This document shows, piece after piece, positions 1-7,356 of a DNA stretch of 64,000 nt. Position numbers and translations under genes: made by a program. A model generated the notes under the pieces. That model had not been told where the DNA came from. It was given only the letters and a program-made list of their open reading frames with translations, and ran no database searches. This DNA comes from Lachnospiraceae bacterium. GTDB taxonomy: Bacteria; Bacillota; Clostridia; Lachnospirales; Lachnospiraceae. The first letter of the stretch is position 1, and each line of letters opens with the position of its first letter. The stretch covers positions 97,380-161,379 of the forward strand of contig JAGAQJ010000054.1 of NCBI GenBank assembly GCA_017622845.1, in the 5' to 3' direction.

Positions 1-1
1 T

Positions 2-142
2 CCAATTCCTCTTATCGAAAGAATAGACGAAGCACTGGAAAACCAAGACGTGACCTTTTCAAGTTTTGTATTACAAGCGTGCGAATATGCGTTAGATAAC
101 ATGGATTCGCCAAAAAAAGTCCTAAAAGGATTTGATTATTGA
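2..142 (+). CDS. C-terminal end of an unknown small protein (partial)
   Basis: The window opens inside a reading frame that runs 46 codons to a TGA at 140-142. The visible peptide contains EALENQDVTFSSFVLQACEY and ends in VLKGFDY. The amphipathic pattern resembles the C-terminal helix of small ribbon-helix-helix or antitoxin-like proteins, but too little is present to name a family. Its last 7 bases overlap the tail of the convergent Nudix gene. The start lies outside the window. Confidence 0.5.
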   Translation, partial: PIPLIERIDEALENQDVTFSSFVLQACEYALDNMDSPKKVLKGFDY

Positions 143-1047
143 TAAAACCTGTCCAGATTTCTCACAAATACTTTTGCCGGTCTGTGTCCGCCATTTTGCA
201 CTATCTGCTCCGTCTCAATCACATAATCCGCAATTTTTCTTCTGAAGTTGGGCTTAATCAGCTCCTGTCCCGATATCAGCTCGACCGCCTCCTGTATATC
301 CGTCAGCGTAAAGCGTTCGGGCATAAAATCAAACGCAAGCCTGATATCACTATCAAGCATACGTCTGATACGATTCCATACGCAGATGATAATCCTGGCA
401 TGGTCAAAGGCAATTCCCTGAGAATTTATAATATAATAGGAAACAATCTCATGGTAATCTCTGTACATAATCTGTTCCCGTACGACGGCATGCAGCGTAA
501 GCTGCCCGTCTTTTGTCACACCCTCCAAAAGCAGCTCATAATCCTTGATACAGGTAATCACGTCTCCCTGTTCCTGCTTATCCTCGGCAGCCTTTGTTAT
601 TGTGACGTCAAACCATGCTGTTTCTCCGGCATCTCCGCTCGCCGCAAGGTGTCCGTTTGCGATGTCGTCTTCATTGAGTATCGCCATAAAAGCCTGTGAC
701 ACAATCCAGCCTCGTGGGTCCCTGCCATTGTCGCTGAACACATGGCAAAGCTCCAAATAAGCCTTATCTGTCCCTGTTTCCTCCTTCAGCTCGCGCCTTG
801 CCGTTTCATAGATTGTCTCGCCTTTTTTCATAAAGCCTCCGGGAAGCGCCCACTCTCCTCGAAAGGGCTGCTCGGCACGCTTAATCAGCAGAAGCTTTAA
901 CTTTTTAGGCGGAAGCTTGCGGTAGTCCGGCTCTGCCGTGATTTTTCTGCCAATGGAAAACACAGCGATATCTGCCGCCAGAGATGGTCTGTCGTATTTG
1001 TTAATGTCATATTCTTCTAAAAATTTCTTTTCTTCTGTCCTATTCAT
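136..1047 (-). CDS. nrtR: Nudix-domain transcriptional regulator, NrtR-like
   Basis: 303-residue cytoplasmic protein. A Nudix domain occupies about residues 25-160, followed by a C-terminal region (about 215-300) that looks like the winged helix of NrtR regulators. The Nudix box is complete: G71, E77, R85-E86, E89-E90, G92. Many NrtR proteins have a degenerate box and only bind ADP-ribose or related ligands, so this copy may still hydrolyse a nucleotide. NrtR proteins repress NAD biosynthesis genes. Here it is the last gene of a pncA-prs-nadV-nadE operon, which supports autoregulated control through the palindrome at 6442-6464 (inference). The alternative is a plain ADP-ribose pyrophosphatase. 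The GGGGAT upstream is rather far from the ATG, so translation may be weak or coupled. Confidence 0.8.
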   Translation of the reverse strand: MNRTEEKKFLEEYDINKYDRPSLAADIAVFSIGRKITAEPDYRKLPPKKLKLLLIKRAEQPFRGEWALPGGFMKKGETIYETARRELKEETGTDKAYLELCHVFSDNGRDPRGWIVSQAFMAILNEDDIANGHLAASGDAGETAWFDVTITKAAEDKQEQGDVITCIKDYELLLEGVTKDGQLTLHAVVREQIMYRDYHEIVSYYIINSQGIAFDHARIIICVWNRIRRMLDSDIRLAFDFMPERFTLTDIQEAVELISGQELIKPNFRRKIADYVIETEQIVQNGGHRPAKVFVRNLDRFYQ

Positions 1048-1075
1048 GTGATATTCTAATCCCCAATATTATATT

Positions 1076-1270
1076 TTAGTCCAGAAAGCATTTTTCATAT
1101 CCGACAAGTACACTTTCTCCTGTCTCAACGATATGCTCAAGTACTGTGACAAATTGTTCCTGAGTCATTCCTGATGGCAGAATGTGGCTGCTTTCAATTC
1201 TTTTTCCCCAATTGCGTTCGTATTGCCGCATCAATTCTTGTGCTCTTTTTACTGCTTCCTGATTTACCAC
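1076..1270 (-). CDS. Small hypothetical protein in the NAD operon
   Basis: About 64 residues, probably starting at the GTG at 1270. A GGAG lies 6 bases upstream of that codon, whereas the longer frame opening with TTG at 1306 has no ribosome-binding site. The sequence is hydrophilic and mostly helical, with QELMRQYERNWGKRIESS near the N-terminus and TQEQFVTVLEHIVETGES in the middle. No signal peptide or membrane segment is visible. It lies between nadE and the Nudix regulator and is probably co-transcribed. I do not recognise the family and assign no function. Confidence 0.5.
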   Translation of the reverse strand: MVNQEAVKRAQELMRQYERNWGKRIESSHILPSGMTQEQFVTVLEHIVETGESVLVGYEKCFLD

Positions 1271-1315
1271 CTTAGACTCCTTTTCATTTGAACAAAAACA
1301 AAGCAAATTGGACTT

Positions 1316-3268
1316 TCAATCCAAAAACTCCTCCGGTTCTACCTCAGCCGGAAGGCGTAAGTCGCCGCGCGGGCTTACAGAGACGGAGCCAACTTTTACG
1401 CCGTCAGGCATACAGTTTCTCTTGAACTGCTGTCTGAAAAATCTGGTGTAAAACACCTTCTGCCACTTTTTGATTTCCTCATCGCTGAACTGGTACACGC
1501 CGCTTTGTCTGACTGCTTCCTTACACAGGCAAAGAATTTCAGCAGGCGTCATGCCGTACCGCAGTGTGTAGTACATAAAAAAGTCGTGCAAAATATAAGA
1601 GCCTACCGTGTCCTCTGTCTTTTGTGCAATGGTTCCGTCTGCATTCGGCGGAAGAAGCTCCGGGCTCACCGGTGTATCAATGATGTCCTCAATCACCTTC
1701 TCCATTCCGGTAAATCCGTTTTCAGCCATATGATGGCCAATCTCATCGACAAGCGTGCGCACCAGGGTCTTCGGAATACTTGTATTGACGGCATACATGC
1801 TCATATGGTCGCCATTGTAGGTGCACCAGCCAAGAGCAAGCTCTGACAAATCTCCCGTACCAACAACAAATCCGCCTTCCTTGTTTGCCACGTCCATCAA
1901 AATCTGCGTGCGCTCTCTTGCCTGACAGTTTTCATAGGTGATATCATGCACACTCTCATCCTGTCCGATATCTTTAAAGTGCTGTCTCACCGAATCCACA
2001 ATGCTAATCTCCCTGATATCACAGCCAAGATATTTCATCAGCCCGATGGAATTGCCCTTTGTGCGGTCGGTTGTGCCAAAGCCCGGCATCGTAATTCCCG
2101 TCACCGTTGTTGACGGCAGTCCCAGATTTTTGACAGCCTGCGCTGATACCAATAGTGCTAAAGTTGAGTCAAGTCCGCCTGACACGCCGATTACAACGCA
2201 CTTGCTTCTGGTTGTCTCGATACGCCTCTGCAGACCTGCAACCTGCATCTGAAAGATTTCAAGGCTTCTCTCCCTGCGGTTCTTTGATGGTACAAACGGC
2301 GTGATAGACACTTTTGCGAGAATATCCTCTTTTGGCATAAGCGGCTTATCACATGTTACCTTGCGGTATGTCCGCTGCATATAATTACTTTTACATTCGG
2401 AAAACGTCTTGTTGGCGATTCTGTCATGCCGGATTTTCGTAAGGTTGAAATCCCGAATAATCACATTATCTTCAAAAGGCTTGCTCTCTCCAATCAGCTT
2501 ACCATTTTCGTACATCAGGTTGTGTCCGCCAAATACCAAATCCGAGGTCGACTCGTATCTTCCGGCAGATACATAGATATAACCGCAGATGCAGCCTGCT
2601 GACGCTGCACCGATTAGGTTCCTTCTGTATTGCGCCTTGCCGATGACTTCATTGGAAGCGGAAAGATTGACAATAATCTCCGCACCGTTCAGGGCAAGGA
2701 TTCTTCCCGGCGAAACAGGCGTCCATGCGTCCTCGCACACCTCGATACCGATGCATACCTTACGGTCTGTGCCTATATCTATCAAAATATTATTTCCAAA
2801 AACAGTTTGAAGCTTTTCCTGTCCGCAGCCAAGCTCAAGCTCTACTGCATCAAGTTCTCTGGCACAAAACCATCGTTTCTCATAAAACTCACCGTAGTTT
2901 GGAAGATATGTTTTCGGCACGACTGCCGCAAGTCTGCCGTTTTGAATGACTGCCGCACAATTAAACAGCTCCCCATCCTTCTCAAACGGAAGACCCACAA
3001 CAAGCGCCGCGCCGCTCTCACCGTACTGCTTTGTCTGCGCAGCAAGCTTTCCCAAGCCTTTCAATGTGTTGTCCAAAAGATTTCTATTATTAAAAAGGTC
3101 AGCACAGGTATAGCCTGTCAGTGAAAGCTCCGGTGTTACAATCAAATCCGTCTTGTAAGCCAGCTCACCGTAAGCGTTCATAATCTCCTCACAGTTTTTG
3201 GAAACATTTCCAATATGAACCCGCGGTGTCACTGCCGCCGCCCTAAATAAATTCAATGCATTTTCCAT
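1316..3268 (-). CDS. nadE: Glutamine-dependent NAD+ synthetase
   Basis: 650 residues, the normal size for the two-domain enzyme. It converts nicotinic acid adenine dinucleotide, ATP and glutamine to NAD+. The N-terminal nitrilase-type glutaminase domain shows the Glu-Lys-Cys triad in TPELSLTGY (E47), VVPKTYLPNYG and GIEVCEDAW. The C-terminal synthetase domain has the PP-loop GVSGGLDSTLALLV and the GTGDLSELALGW segment. Because it takes ammonia from glutamine, it completes the deamidated route that starts with the nicotinamidase at the head of this operon. It follows nadV across a 192-bp gap filled by a tandem repeat. Confidence 0.96.
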   Translation of the reverse strand: MENALNLFRAAAVTPRVHIGNVSKNCEEIMNAYGELAYKTDLIVTPELSLTGYTCADLFNNRNLLDNTLKGLGKLAAQTKQYGESGAALVVGLPFEKDGELFNCAAVIQNGRLAAVVPKTYLPNYGEFYEKRWFCARELDAVELELGCGQEKLQTVFGNNILIDIGTDRKVCIGIEVCEDAWTPVSPGRILALNGAEIIVNLSASNEVIGKAQYRRNLIGAASAGCICGYIYVSAGRYESTSDLVFGGHNLMYENGKLIGESKPFEDNVIIRDFNLTKIRHDRIANKTFSECKSNYMQRTYRKVTCDKPLMPKEDILAKVSITPFVPSKNRRERSLEIFQMQVAGLQRRIETTRSKCVVIGVSGGLDSTLALLVSAQAVKNLGLPSTTVTGITMPGFGTTDRTKGNSIGLMKYLGCDIREISIVDSVRQHFKDIGQDESVHDITYENCQARERTQILMDVANKEGGFVVGTGDLSELALGWCTYNGDHMSMYAVNTSIPKTLVRTLVDEIGHHMAENGFTGMEKVIEDIIDTPVSPELLPPNADGTIAQKTEDTVGSYILHDFFMYYTLRYGMTPAEILCLCKEAVRQSGVYQFSDEEIKKWQKVFYTRFFRQQFKRNCMPDGVKVGSVSVSPRGDLRLPAEVEPEEFLD

Positions 3269-3286
3269 AATTTTTCCATTCCTTTT

Positions 3287-3440
3287 ATTCTTTCAAATCG
3301 TTACCATTCTGTCTTTCCGGCTCTGACTGCGTATATCATCTATTCTTTCAAATCGTTACCGCTTCGTCTTTCCGGCTCTGACTGCATATATCATCTATTC
3401 TTTCAAATCGTTACCATTCTGTCTTTCCGGCTCTGGCTGC
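3287..3440. repeat. 55-bp tandem repeat, 2.8 copies
   Basis: Units start at 3287, 3342 and 3397, each with ATTCTTTCAAATCGTTACC followed by a TCTTTCCGGCTCTG segment. The period is exactly 55 bp and only a few bases differ between units. It fills most of the gap between nadV and nadE inside one operon. There are no unique spacers, so it is not a CRISPR array. It could be a slippage-prone spacer that modulates nadE expression; no function is shown. Confidence 0.9.
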
Positions 3441-3460
3441 AGAATGGTACAAAAGCGCCC

Positions 3461-4939
3461 TCAGCAGGCAAATCTACCATCATTTAACCGGTTTCGAATC
3501 TCTGCAAGGGACTGCTCTTTCACAAGCTTACCGTCCTGAAATACCGTCTCAAGCATATTCTCTTTCCCCTCAAGGGTTTCGCTTGTATATTCATCTTCAT
3601 AGGTAAGGTTCCCGTTTTCATCACGGTATACGCGGCACAGTCCCTTCTGGCTTTTCTTGAAGCCGCCCTCCTTGGGATTCTTGAAAATCGGAATCGGTCT
3701 GCCGTCAACCTCGCAGTAAGTTGCCTTGATACAGGAACTAAAGGTATCCCTTGTAAAAGGCTTTAACTGATTCTCCTCCTCAATGCACTGCATACTGAAG
3801 CTTCCTACGCCGAGAGAAACATTGCTGCATGCAAAACCATTTTCAATCAGAATCTTATAAATCGCCTCGCATCTTTGTATCGTGATGCTGTCGCCGTATA
3901 TCGCTTTTACATGCGGGTCGAGAACCTTGTAGCCCTTTGCATTGACCGTACCGCCAAAGATTTCCCAAAGCTTAAATACAGTCTTTGTCACAACCTCAAC
4001 ACAGTCGCCGCTGTCTCCTCTCATCAGCATACAGCCATTATGCGCAAGAATCTCTTTTTTGAGCTGCGGGAGTACGTTGTCAATGATGTTCCAGTAATCG
4101 TATGAATCCAGCACTGCCGAAAAACTCGTATCAGGATATACCTCTGTAAGGAGTCTTCGAAGAAGTGTAATCTCATCGCCGTCCACCGCATAATTGCTGC
4201 ACATCACAGAATGTTCGGTGCTGACAGCTCCAAAAGCAACCGGTTCCTTCGTACAGTCACAGCAATACATCTGCTCCAAAAATGGTATCACAGGAACGGT
4301 AGCCGTGTTCAAAAAGGACAGACACCAGCCTGCACTTGATTTTACTGCGGATTGTAAGCACTCCTGCCCCCGGAAGGAAAAATCGCCTAAAGCTCTTGCC
4401 TTCGGAACCGTATCCTCCACAGAAATCGCATAATACTTGTTGACAATCTCACGATAGGTTGCGCCTACTGTCGCACTAATCATCGGATGCCACATTTCAG
4501 CGCTGATAAGGGATTCCAGCGCCTGCGGAAGCCACGCAAAATCAGGGTGCGTATTGCTGATTTCAAACATCGGCACATGCATGGGAACTCTGGTGCCCTC
4601 CGGCAGCGCTTTTATTTCAATCGGAAGATATCCCAGATGATGAAGCTTTACAATCTTTTCTGTTCTGTAGGCTTTTTTGCCAAGTGCGGCTCCAAGCACT
4701 CTGTCATATTCGCCGACTACCTCTTCAAGCTCCTTGTCAAAAAATTCCTCATTGAAATATTCTATCAGATATGTTTTCACAAACGCCTGAAGACCGAACA
4801 TAACTACATTATCCCACATTTTCACCCTGCTCATGCGCGGTGTGAAATAAGATACGGATTTCTCTATTTTTTCCGGCAGCATATCAGAATGCACTGCCTT
4901 ATAAAAGTCAATCAGAAGCATTGGATTCGTATTCTTCAT
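3461..4939 (-). CDS. nadV: Nicotinamide phosphoribosyltransferase
   Basis: 492 residues, the length of the NAMPT/NadV family. It joins nicotinamide and PRPP to give NMN. Family landmarks are the N-terminal DFYKAVHSDMLP and TPRMSR segments, GDFSFRGQE (the Asp in this position contacts the carboxamide in NAMPT), GAVSTEHSVMC, RGDSGD and YGDSITIQ. The retained Asp argues for the amide rather than nicotinic acid as substrate; a nicotinate phosphoribosyltransferase annotation is the alternative. A GGGAGG site lies 10 bases before the ATG. The gene follows a PRPP-synthetase-like gene by 21 bases, so substrate supply and use are co-expressed. Confidence 0.88.
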   Translation of the reverse strand: MKNTNPMLLIDFYKAVHSDMLPEKIEKSVSYFTPRMSRVKMWDNVVMFGLQAFVKTYLIEYFNEEFFDKELEEVVGEYDRVLGAALGKKAYRTEKIVKLHHLGYLPIEIKALPEGTRVPMHVPMFEISNTHPDFAWLPQALESLISAEMWHPMISATVGATYREIVNKYYAISVEDTVPKARALGDFSFRGQECLQSAVKSSAGWCLSFLNTATVPVIPFLEQMYCCDCTKEPVAFGAVSTEHSVMCSNYAVDGDEITLLRRLLTEVYPDTSFSAVLDSYDYWNIIDNVLPQLKKEILAHNGCMLMRGDSGDCVEVVTKTVFKLWEIFGGTVNAKGYKVLDPHVKAIYGDSITIQRCEAIYKILIENGFACSNVSLGVGSFSMQCIEEENQLKPFTRDTFSSCIKATYCEVDGRPIPIFKNPKEGGFKKSQKGLCRVYRDENGNLTYEDEYTSETLEGKENMLETVFQDGKLVKEQSLAEIRNRLNDGRFAC

Positions 4940-4960
4940 TGATGTGACGCCTCCCTCTTT

Positions 4961-5776
4961 CTAATCCTCTAACGCAAATACTTTGATGCGCTCATTTCCC
5001 TGTTCTCTGAAAATGCTGTCAGTTGTATAAATCTGTCTTACTTTGTCGCATTCATAAAGCTTTCCCTGAAACACTGAGCTTTCGCAATGGCTTACGAACA
5101 AATCAATGTTTGCTGCCCCAAGCTCTGAAAGCGCTTTTGCAGCGTGTAAAAATGTTCCGCCGTAAGAGCAGATATCATCAACAATCAGCACATCACTTCC
5201 TGCAATCCAATCCGTCTCTCCTGCCACAGACAATCCTTTGATTTCTCCGCTGCTCCAGTCTCTTGTCTTGATGCCAAAGCAGTAAGGAAGCGGAATCATG
5301 CCGCTGTAACGCTTTCCTGCTCCTTCGTCGGGGTAAAACATCAATGGCTTTTTTCCGGTATCCTGTTCGATGGCGGCGATGACTCTTTCAATATATTTCT
5401 GCGGTGTGTACTGCTTTACCCTGTCAATGAGTGCAAGGCTTACATTGGAATGTGCATCGAAAACCCGAACCTCCGTAAATGAAAGACTGTTTATCAGCTC
5501 CGCAAAATATTTCAGCGTAAATACATCTTCCGGATTTTTCACCCTGTCCTGTCTTGCATTCGGGATATAAGGCATATCCAGAATCAGATTGGAAAAGCCT
5601 GCTGCCCTGATATGCTTTGCCAGGAAATAAACTGCCAGCAACTCCTCATTATTTTCAAAGTTCCATTTTATGACAAGCGGTGCATTTTTATCTGCTGCAT
5701 CAACGATTTCCTTTAATAAAAGGGTTCCGTCAGGAAAATGACTGATATTCACTTTTTGATTGTTTAATCGAATCAT
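4961..5776 (-). CDS. prs: Ribose-phosphate pyrophosphokinase-like protein
   Basis: 271 residues if started at the ATG at 5776, which has GAGG about 7 bases upstream; a start at 5788 lies inside that site. The protein has the type I phosphoribosyltransferase PRPP-binding loop VLIVDDICSYGGTF near residue 205 and the Prs-like N-terminal half with ILDMPYIPNARQDR, the region that binds ATP in PRPP synthetase. It is about 40 residues shorter than housekeeping Prs. Divergent Prs paralogues next to nadV are known from NrtR-type regulons and probably supply PRPP for NMN synthesis. It is likely a salvage-dedicated paralogue rather than the only Prs of the cell. Confidence 0.85.
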   Translation of the reverse strand: MIRLNNQKVNISHFPDGTLLLKEIVDAADKNAPLVIKWNFENNEELLAVYFLAKHIRAAGFSNLILDMPYIPNARQDRVKNPEDVFTLKYFAELINSLSFTEVRVFDAHSNVSLALIDRVKQYTPQKYIERVIAAIEQDTGKKPLMFYPDEGAGKRYSGMIPLPYCFGIKTRDWSSGEIKGLSVAGETDWIAGSDVLIVDDICSYGGTFLHAAKALSELGAANIDLFVSHCESSVFQGKLYECDKVRQIYTTDSIFREQGNERIKVFALED

Positions 5777-5890
5777 ATGACACCTCATTTCTGTGTATCA
5801 GAACGCGCTTCAAAATTGTTTTCCGTAAGCTGACAGCGCAGTCTCAAACACACGCTAACTTACATGATTGATACCTGTATTCCAAATCGT

Positions 5891-6406
5891 CTATACAATC
5901 TGAATCTGGCACATTTTCATGGCTTCGAGTGCATTCGCATGGCTTTGCGGAGTAACGCCCGCACAGCACTTCTCAATGACGCGAATCTCAACCTCCGGCA
6001 GATTTGCCTTGATTAACAGCGCATTGGATATGACACAGATGTCAGTACAAAGTCCTACAAGCGTAACCTGCTCCAGCTCCTGATTTTCCTTAAGGTATGC
6101 TGCCAGCTCCACGGAGCCAAAGGTAAGCTTATCAAATACTTTCATCTCATCTGTTTTCAAAACTTCAAGCTTCCTGTCAAGCTGCCAGCCGTCAGTGTCC
6201 TTGATGCAGTGCGGAACCGGAAGATTTTTGCCCTCCTGTGTTTCCATGTAATTTTCAAAATGGGTATCTCTGGTAAATACCACCTCTCCGTCAAAGGACT
6301 TCACTGCCTCTGCTACATTATCCACAATGGCAGCAGCCTCCTTTGTTCCTAATGCTCCGTCAATAAAATCCTTCTGCATATCCACAACGACAAGTACTTT
6401 TTTCAT
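5891..6406 (-). CDS. pncA: Nicotinamidase (isochorismatase-family cysteine hydrolase)
   Basis: 171 residues. It hydrolyses nicotinamide to nicotinate and ammonia. The Asp-Lys-Cys triad is visible as D9 in VVVDMQKDF, the Lys in FDKLTFGS, and the Cys in LVGLCTDICVISNAL. Metal ligands fit the TRDTHFENY segment and the later PVPHC. The gene is the first of the NAD salvage operon and sits directly behind the promoter/palindrome at 6442-6493. Having both PncA and an NAMPT-type enzyme gives the cell a deamidating and a direct route from the same substrate. Confidence 0.88.
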   Translation of the reverse strand: MKKVLVVVDMQKDFIDGALGTKEAAAIVDNVAEAVKSFDGEVVFTRDTHFENYMETQEGKNLPVPHCIKDTDGWQLDRKLEVLKTDEMKVFDKLTFGSVELAAYLKENQELEQVTLVGLCTDICVISNALLIKANLPEVEIRVIEKCCAGVTPQSHANALEAMKMCQIQIV

Positions 6407-6441
6407 ATCCTTTCCCTCACTTTTTCAAAACCTTGTTTTAA

Positions 6442-6464
6442 GTTATTATCAATTTGATAATAAC
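6442..6464 (-). promoter_or_regulatory. 23-bp perfect palindromic operator at the pncA start site
   Basis: GTTATTATCAA, one central base, then the exact reverse complement (11-bp arms). It abuts the -10 box at 6465-6470, so a bound protein would cover the transcription start. The dimeric Nudix/NrtR-like regulator at the end of the same operon is the obvious candidate binder (inference). No second copy was noticed elsewhere in the window. Confidence 0.85.
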
Positions 6465-6493
6465 AGTATAGCATCGTTTATTCTGTATGTCAA
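6465..6493 (-). promoter_or_regulatory. Sigma-A promoter of the NAD salvage operon
   Basis: On the minus strand, TTGACA (6488-6493), a 17-bp spacer, then TATACT (6465-6470). This is a perfect -35 box and a near-consensus -10 box. The start site would fall within the adjacent palindrome, about 50 bases before pncA. A 10-bp-arm hairpin (6493-6523, ACTACTTTTT and its complement) lies immediately upstream of the -35 box. Confidence 0.85.
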
Positions 6494-6522
6494 CTACTTT
6501 TTATCAAAACTAAAAAAAGTAG

Positions 6523-6634
6523 TAACCGTTCAGCCTTCTCACTGGTACGAAAACGATAGTCCAATTGCCTGTAAAACCAATATCAGCAATATCCTTCGTA
6601 CGATTGGCAACATTGTTGGAAGGCTGAACAGTTA
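6523..6634. repeat. Short inverted-repeat element, repeat family A (deleted form)
   Basis: 112-bp element bounded by 16-bp inverted ends, TAACCGTTCAGCCTTC and TAACTGTTCAGCCTTC on the other strand (one mismatch). The inside holds TACGAAAACGAT and GTCCAATTGCCTGT, related to the longer elements near 28.9, 37 and 60.8 kb. It encodes nothing and lies between the NAD operon promoter and the terminator of the alpha-glucan operon. Confidence 0.7.
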
Positions 6635-6645
6635 CAAAAGTGGTC

Positions 6646-6689
6646 AAAAAATGCCCGAAAGTCTTTACAGTCAGACTTCGGGCATTTTT
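6646..6689 (-). terminator. Intrinsic terminator of the alpha-glucan operon
   Basis: Hairpin with arms AAAAATGCCCGAA(A)GTC and its complement, with T-runs on both sides. It lies 20 bases downstream of pgmB, the last gene of the operon. It could also stop reading in the opposite direction. Confidence 0.85.
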
Positions 6690-6711
6690 CTTTTATCTCT
6701 TTTATGCAATT

Positions 6712-7356
6712 TTACGCCAGCAGTTCATCCCAGTTATGTACATCATTTAACCCTCTTGCTGCATATGTCGCGCCAAGTTCCTGATAAAAAGGACCGACTC
6801 CGAGAGACTTCATGCCTGCTGCTTTGGCTGCCGTAATACCTGCTGCCGAATCCTCCACTACAAGGCATTCACTGCATGGAAGTTCGAGCTTTTGGGCAGC
6901 TACCAGAAATACCTCCGGGTCCGGCTTTGATTTTGTAATATCCAATCCGCAGCTCACCTGATCAATCCACTCCAAAAGACCTGTTTTTTCAAGAATGACA
7001 GGTGTATTCTTACTGACTGACCCTACTCCTATCAAAATCCCCTTTTCTTTTAAAAATTTCAAAGTCTCCTTTACTCCCGAAAGCACGGCAGAATCAGTAA
7101 GCTCCTGCAAAAGCTCTTTATAATAATTATTCTTTTTCTCTGCAAGCATTTCCTTTTCCTTTTCGGAATATACTGTATTCCCCTTACTCAATACAATTTC
7201 AAGAGATTCCATTCTGCTTACTCCGCGCTGCTTCTCATTGTCCTCTTTTGTAAAATTTACGATCCCGAGCTCATCAGCCAGCTGCTTCCATGCCTGATAG
7301 TGCAATTCATCTGTCGAAACAAGAACACCGTCCAAATCAAAAATGACACCCTTCAT
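6712..7356 (-). CDS. pgmB: Beta-phosphoglucomutase
   Basis: 214-residue HAD-superfamily enzyme that interconverts beta-D-glucose 1-phosphate and glucose 6-phosphate. It has the nucleophile motif FDLDGVLVSTDELH (D8 and D10), the substrate-loop RGVSRMES, and the acidic KPDPEVFL / VVEDSAAG region. It starts one base inside the stop of the upstream GH65 gene (TAATG), so translation is coupled. GH65 phosphorylases release beta-glucose 1-phosphate, which this enzyme feeds into glycolysis. The GH65/PgmB pairing is standard for alpha-glucobiose phosphorolysis. Confidence 0.93.
   Translation of the reverse strand: MKGVIFDLDGVLVSTDELHYQAWKQLADELGIVNFTKEDNEKQRGVSRMESLEIVLSKGNTVYSEKEKEMLAEKKNNYYKELLQELTDSAVLSGVKETLKFLKEKGILIGVGSVSKNTPVILEKTGLLEWIDQVSCGLDITKSKPDPEVFLVAAQKLELPCSECLVVEDSAAGITAAKAAGMKSLGVGPFYQELGATYAARGLNDVHNWDELLA

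Noticed and set aside
3287-3440. Possible CRISPR array
   Set aside because: Units are contiguous 55-bp tandem copies without unique spacers and no cas genes are present.
6407-6711. Riboswitch upstream of the NAD salvage genes
   Set aside because: The predicted start site leaves only about 50 bases of leader, too short for a known riboswitch; the palindromic operator explains the region better.
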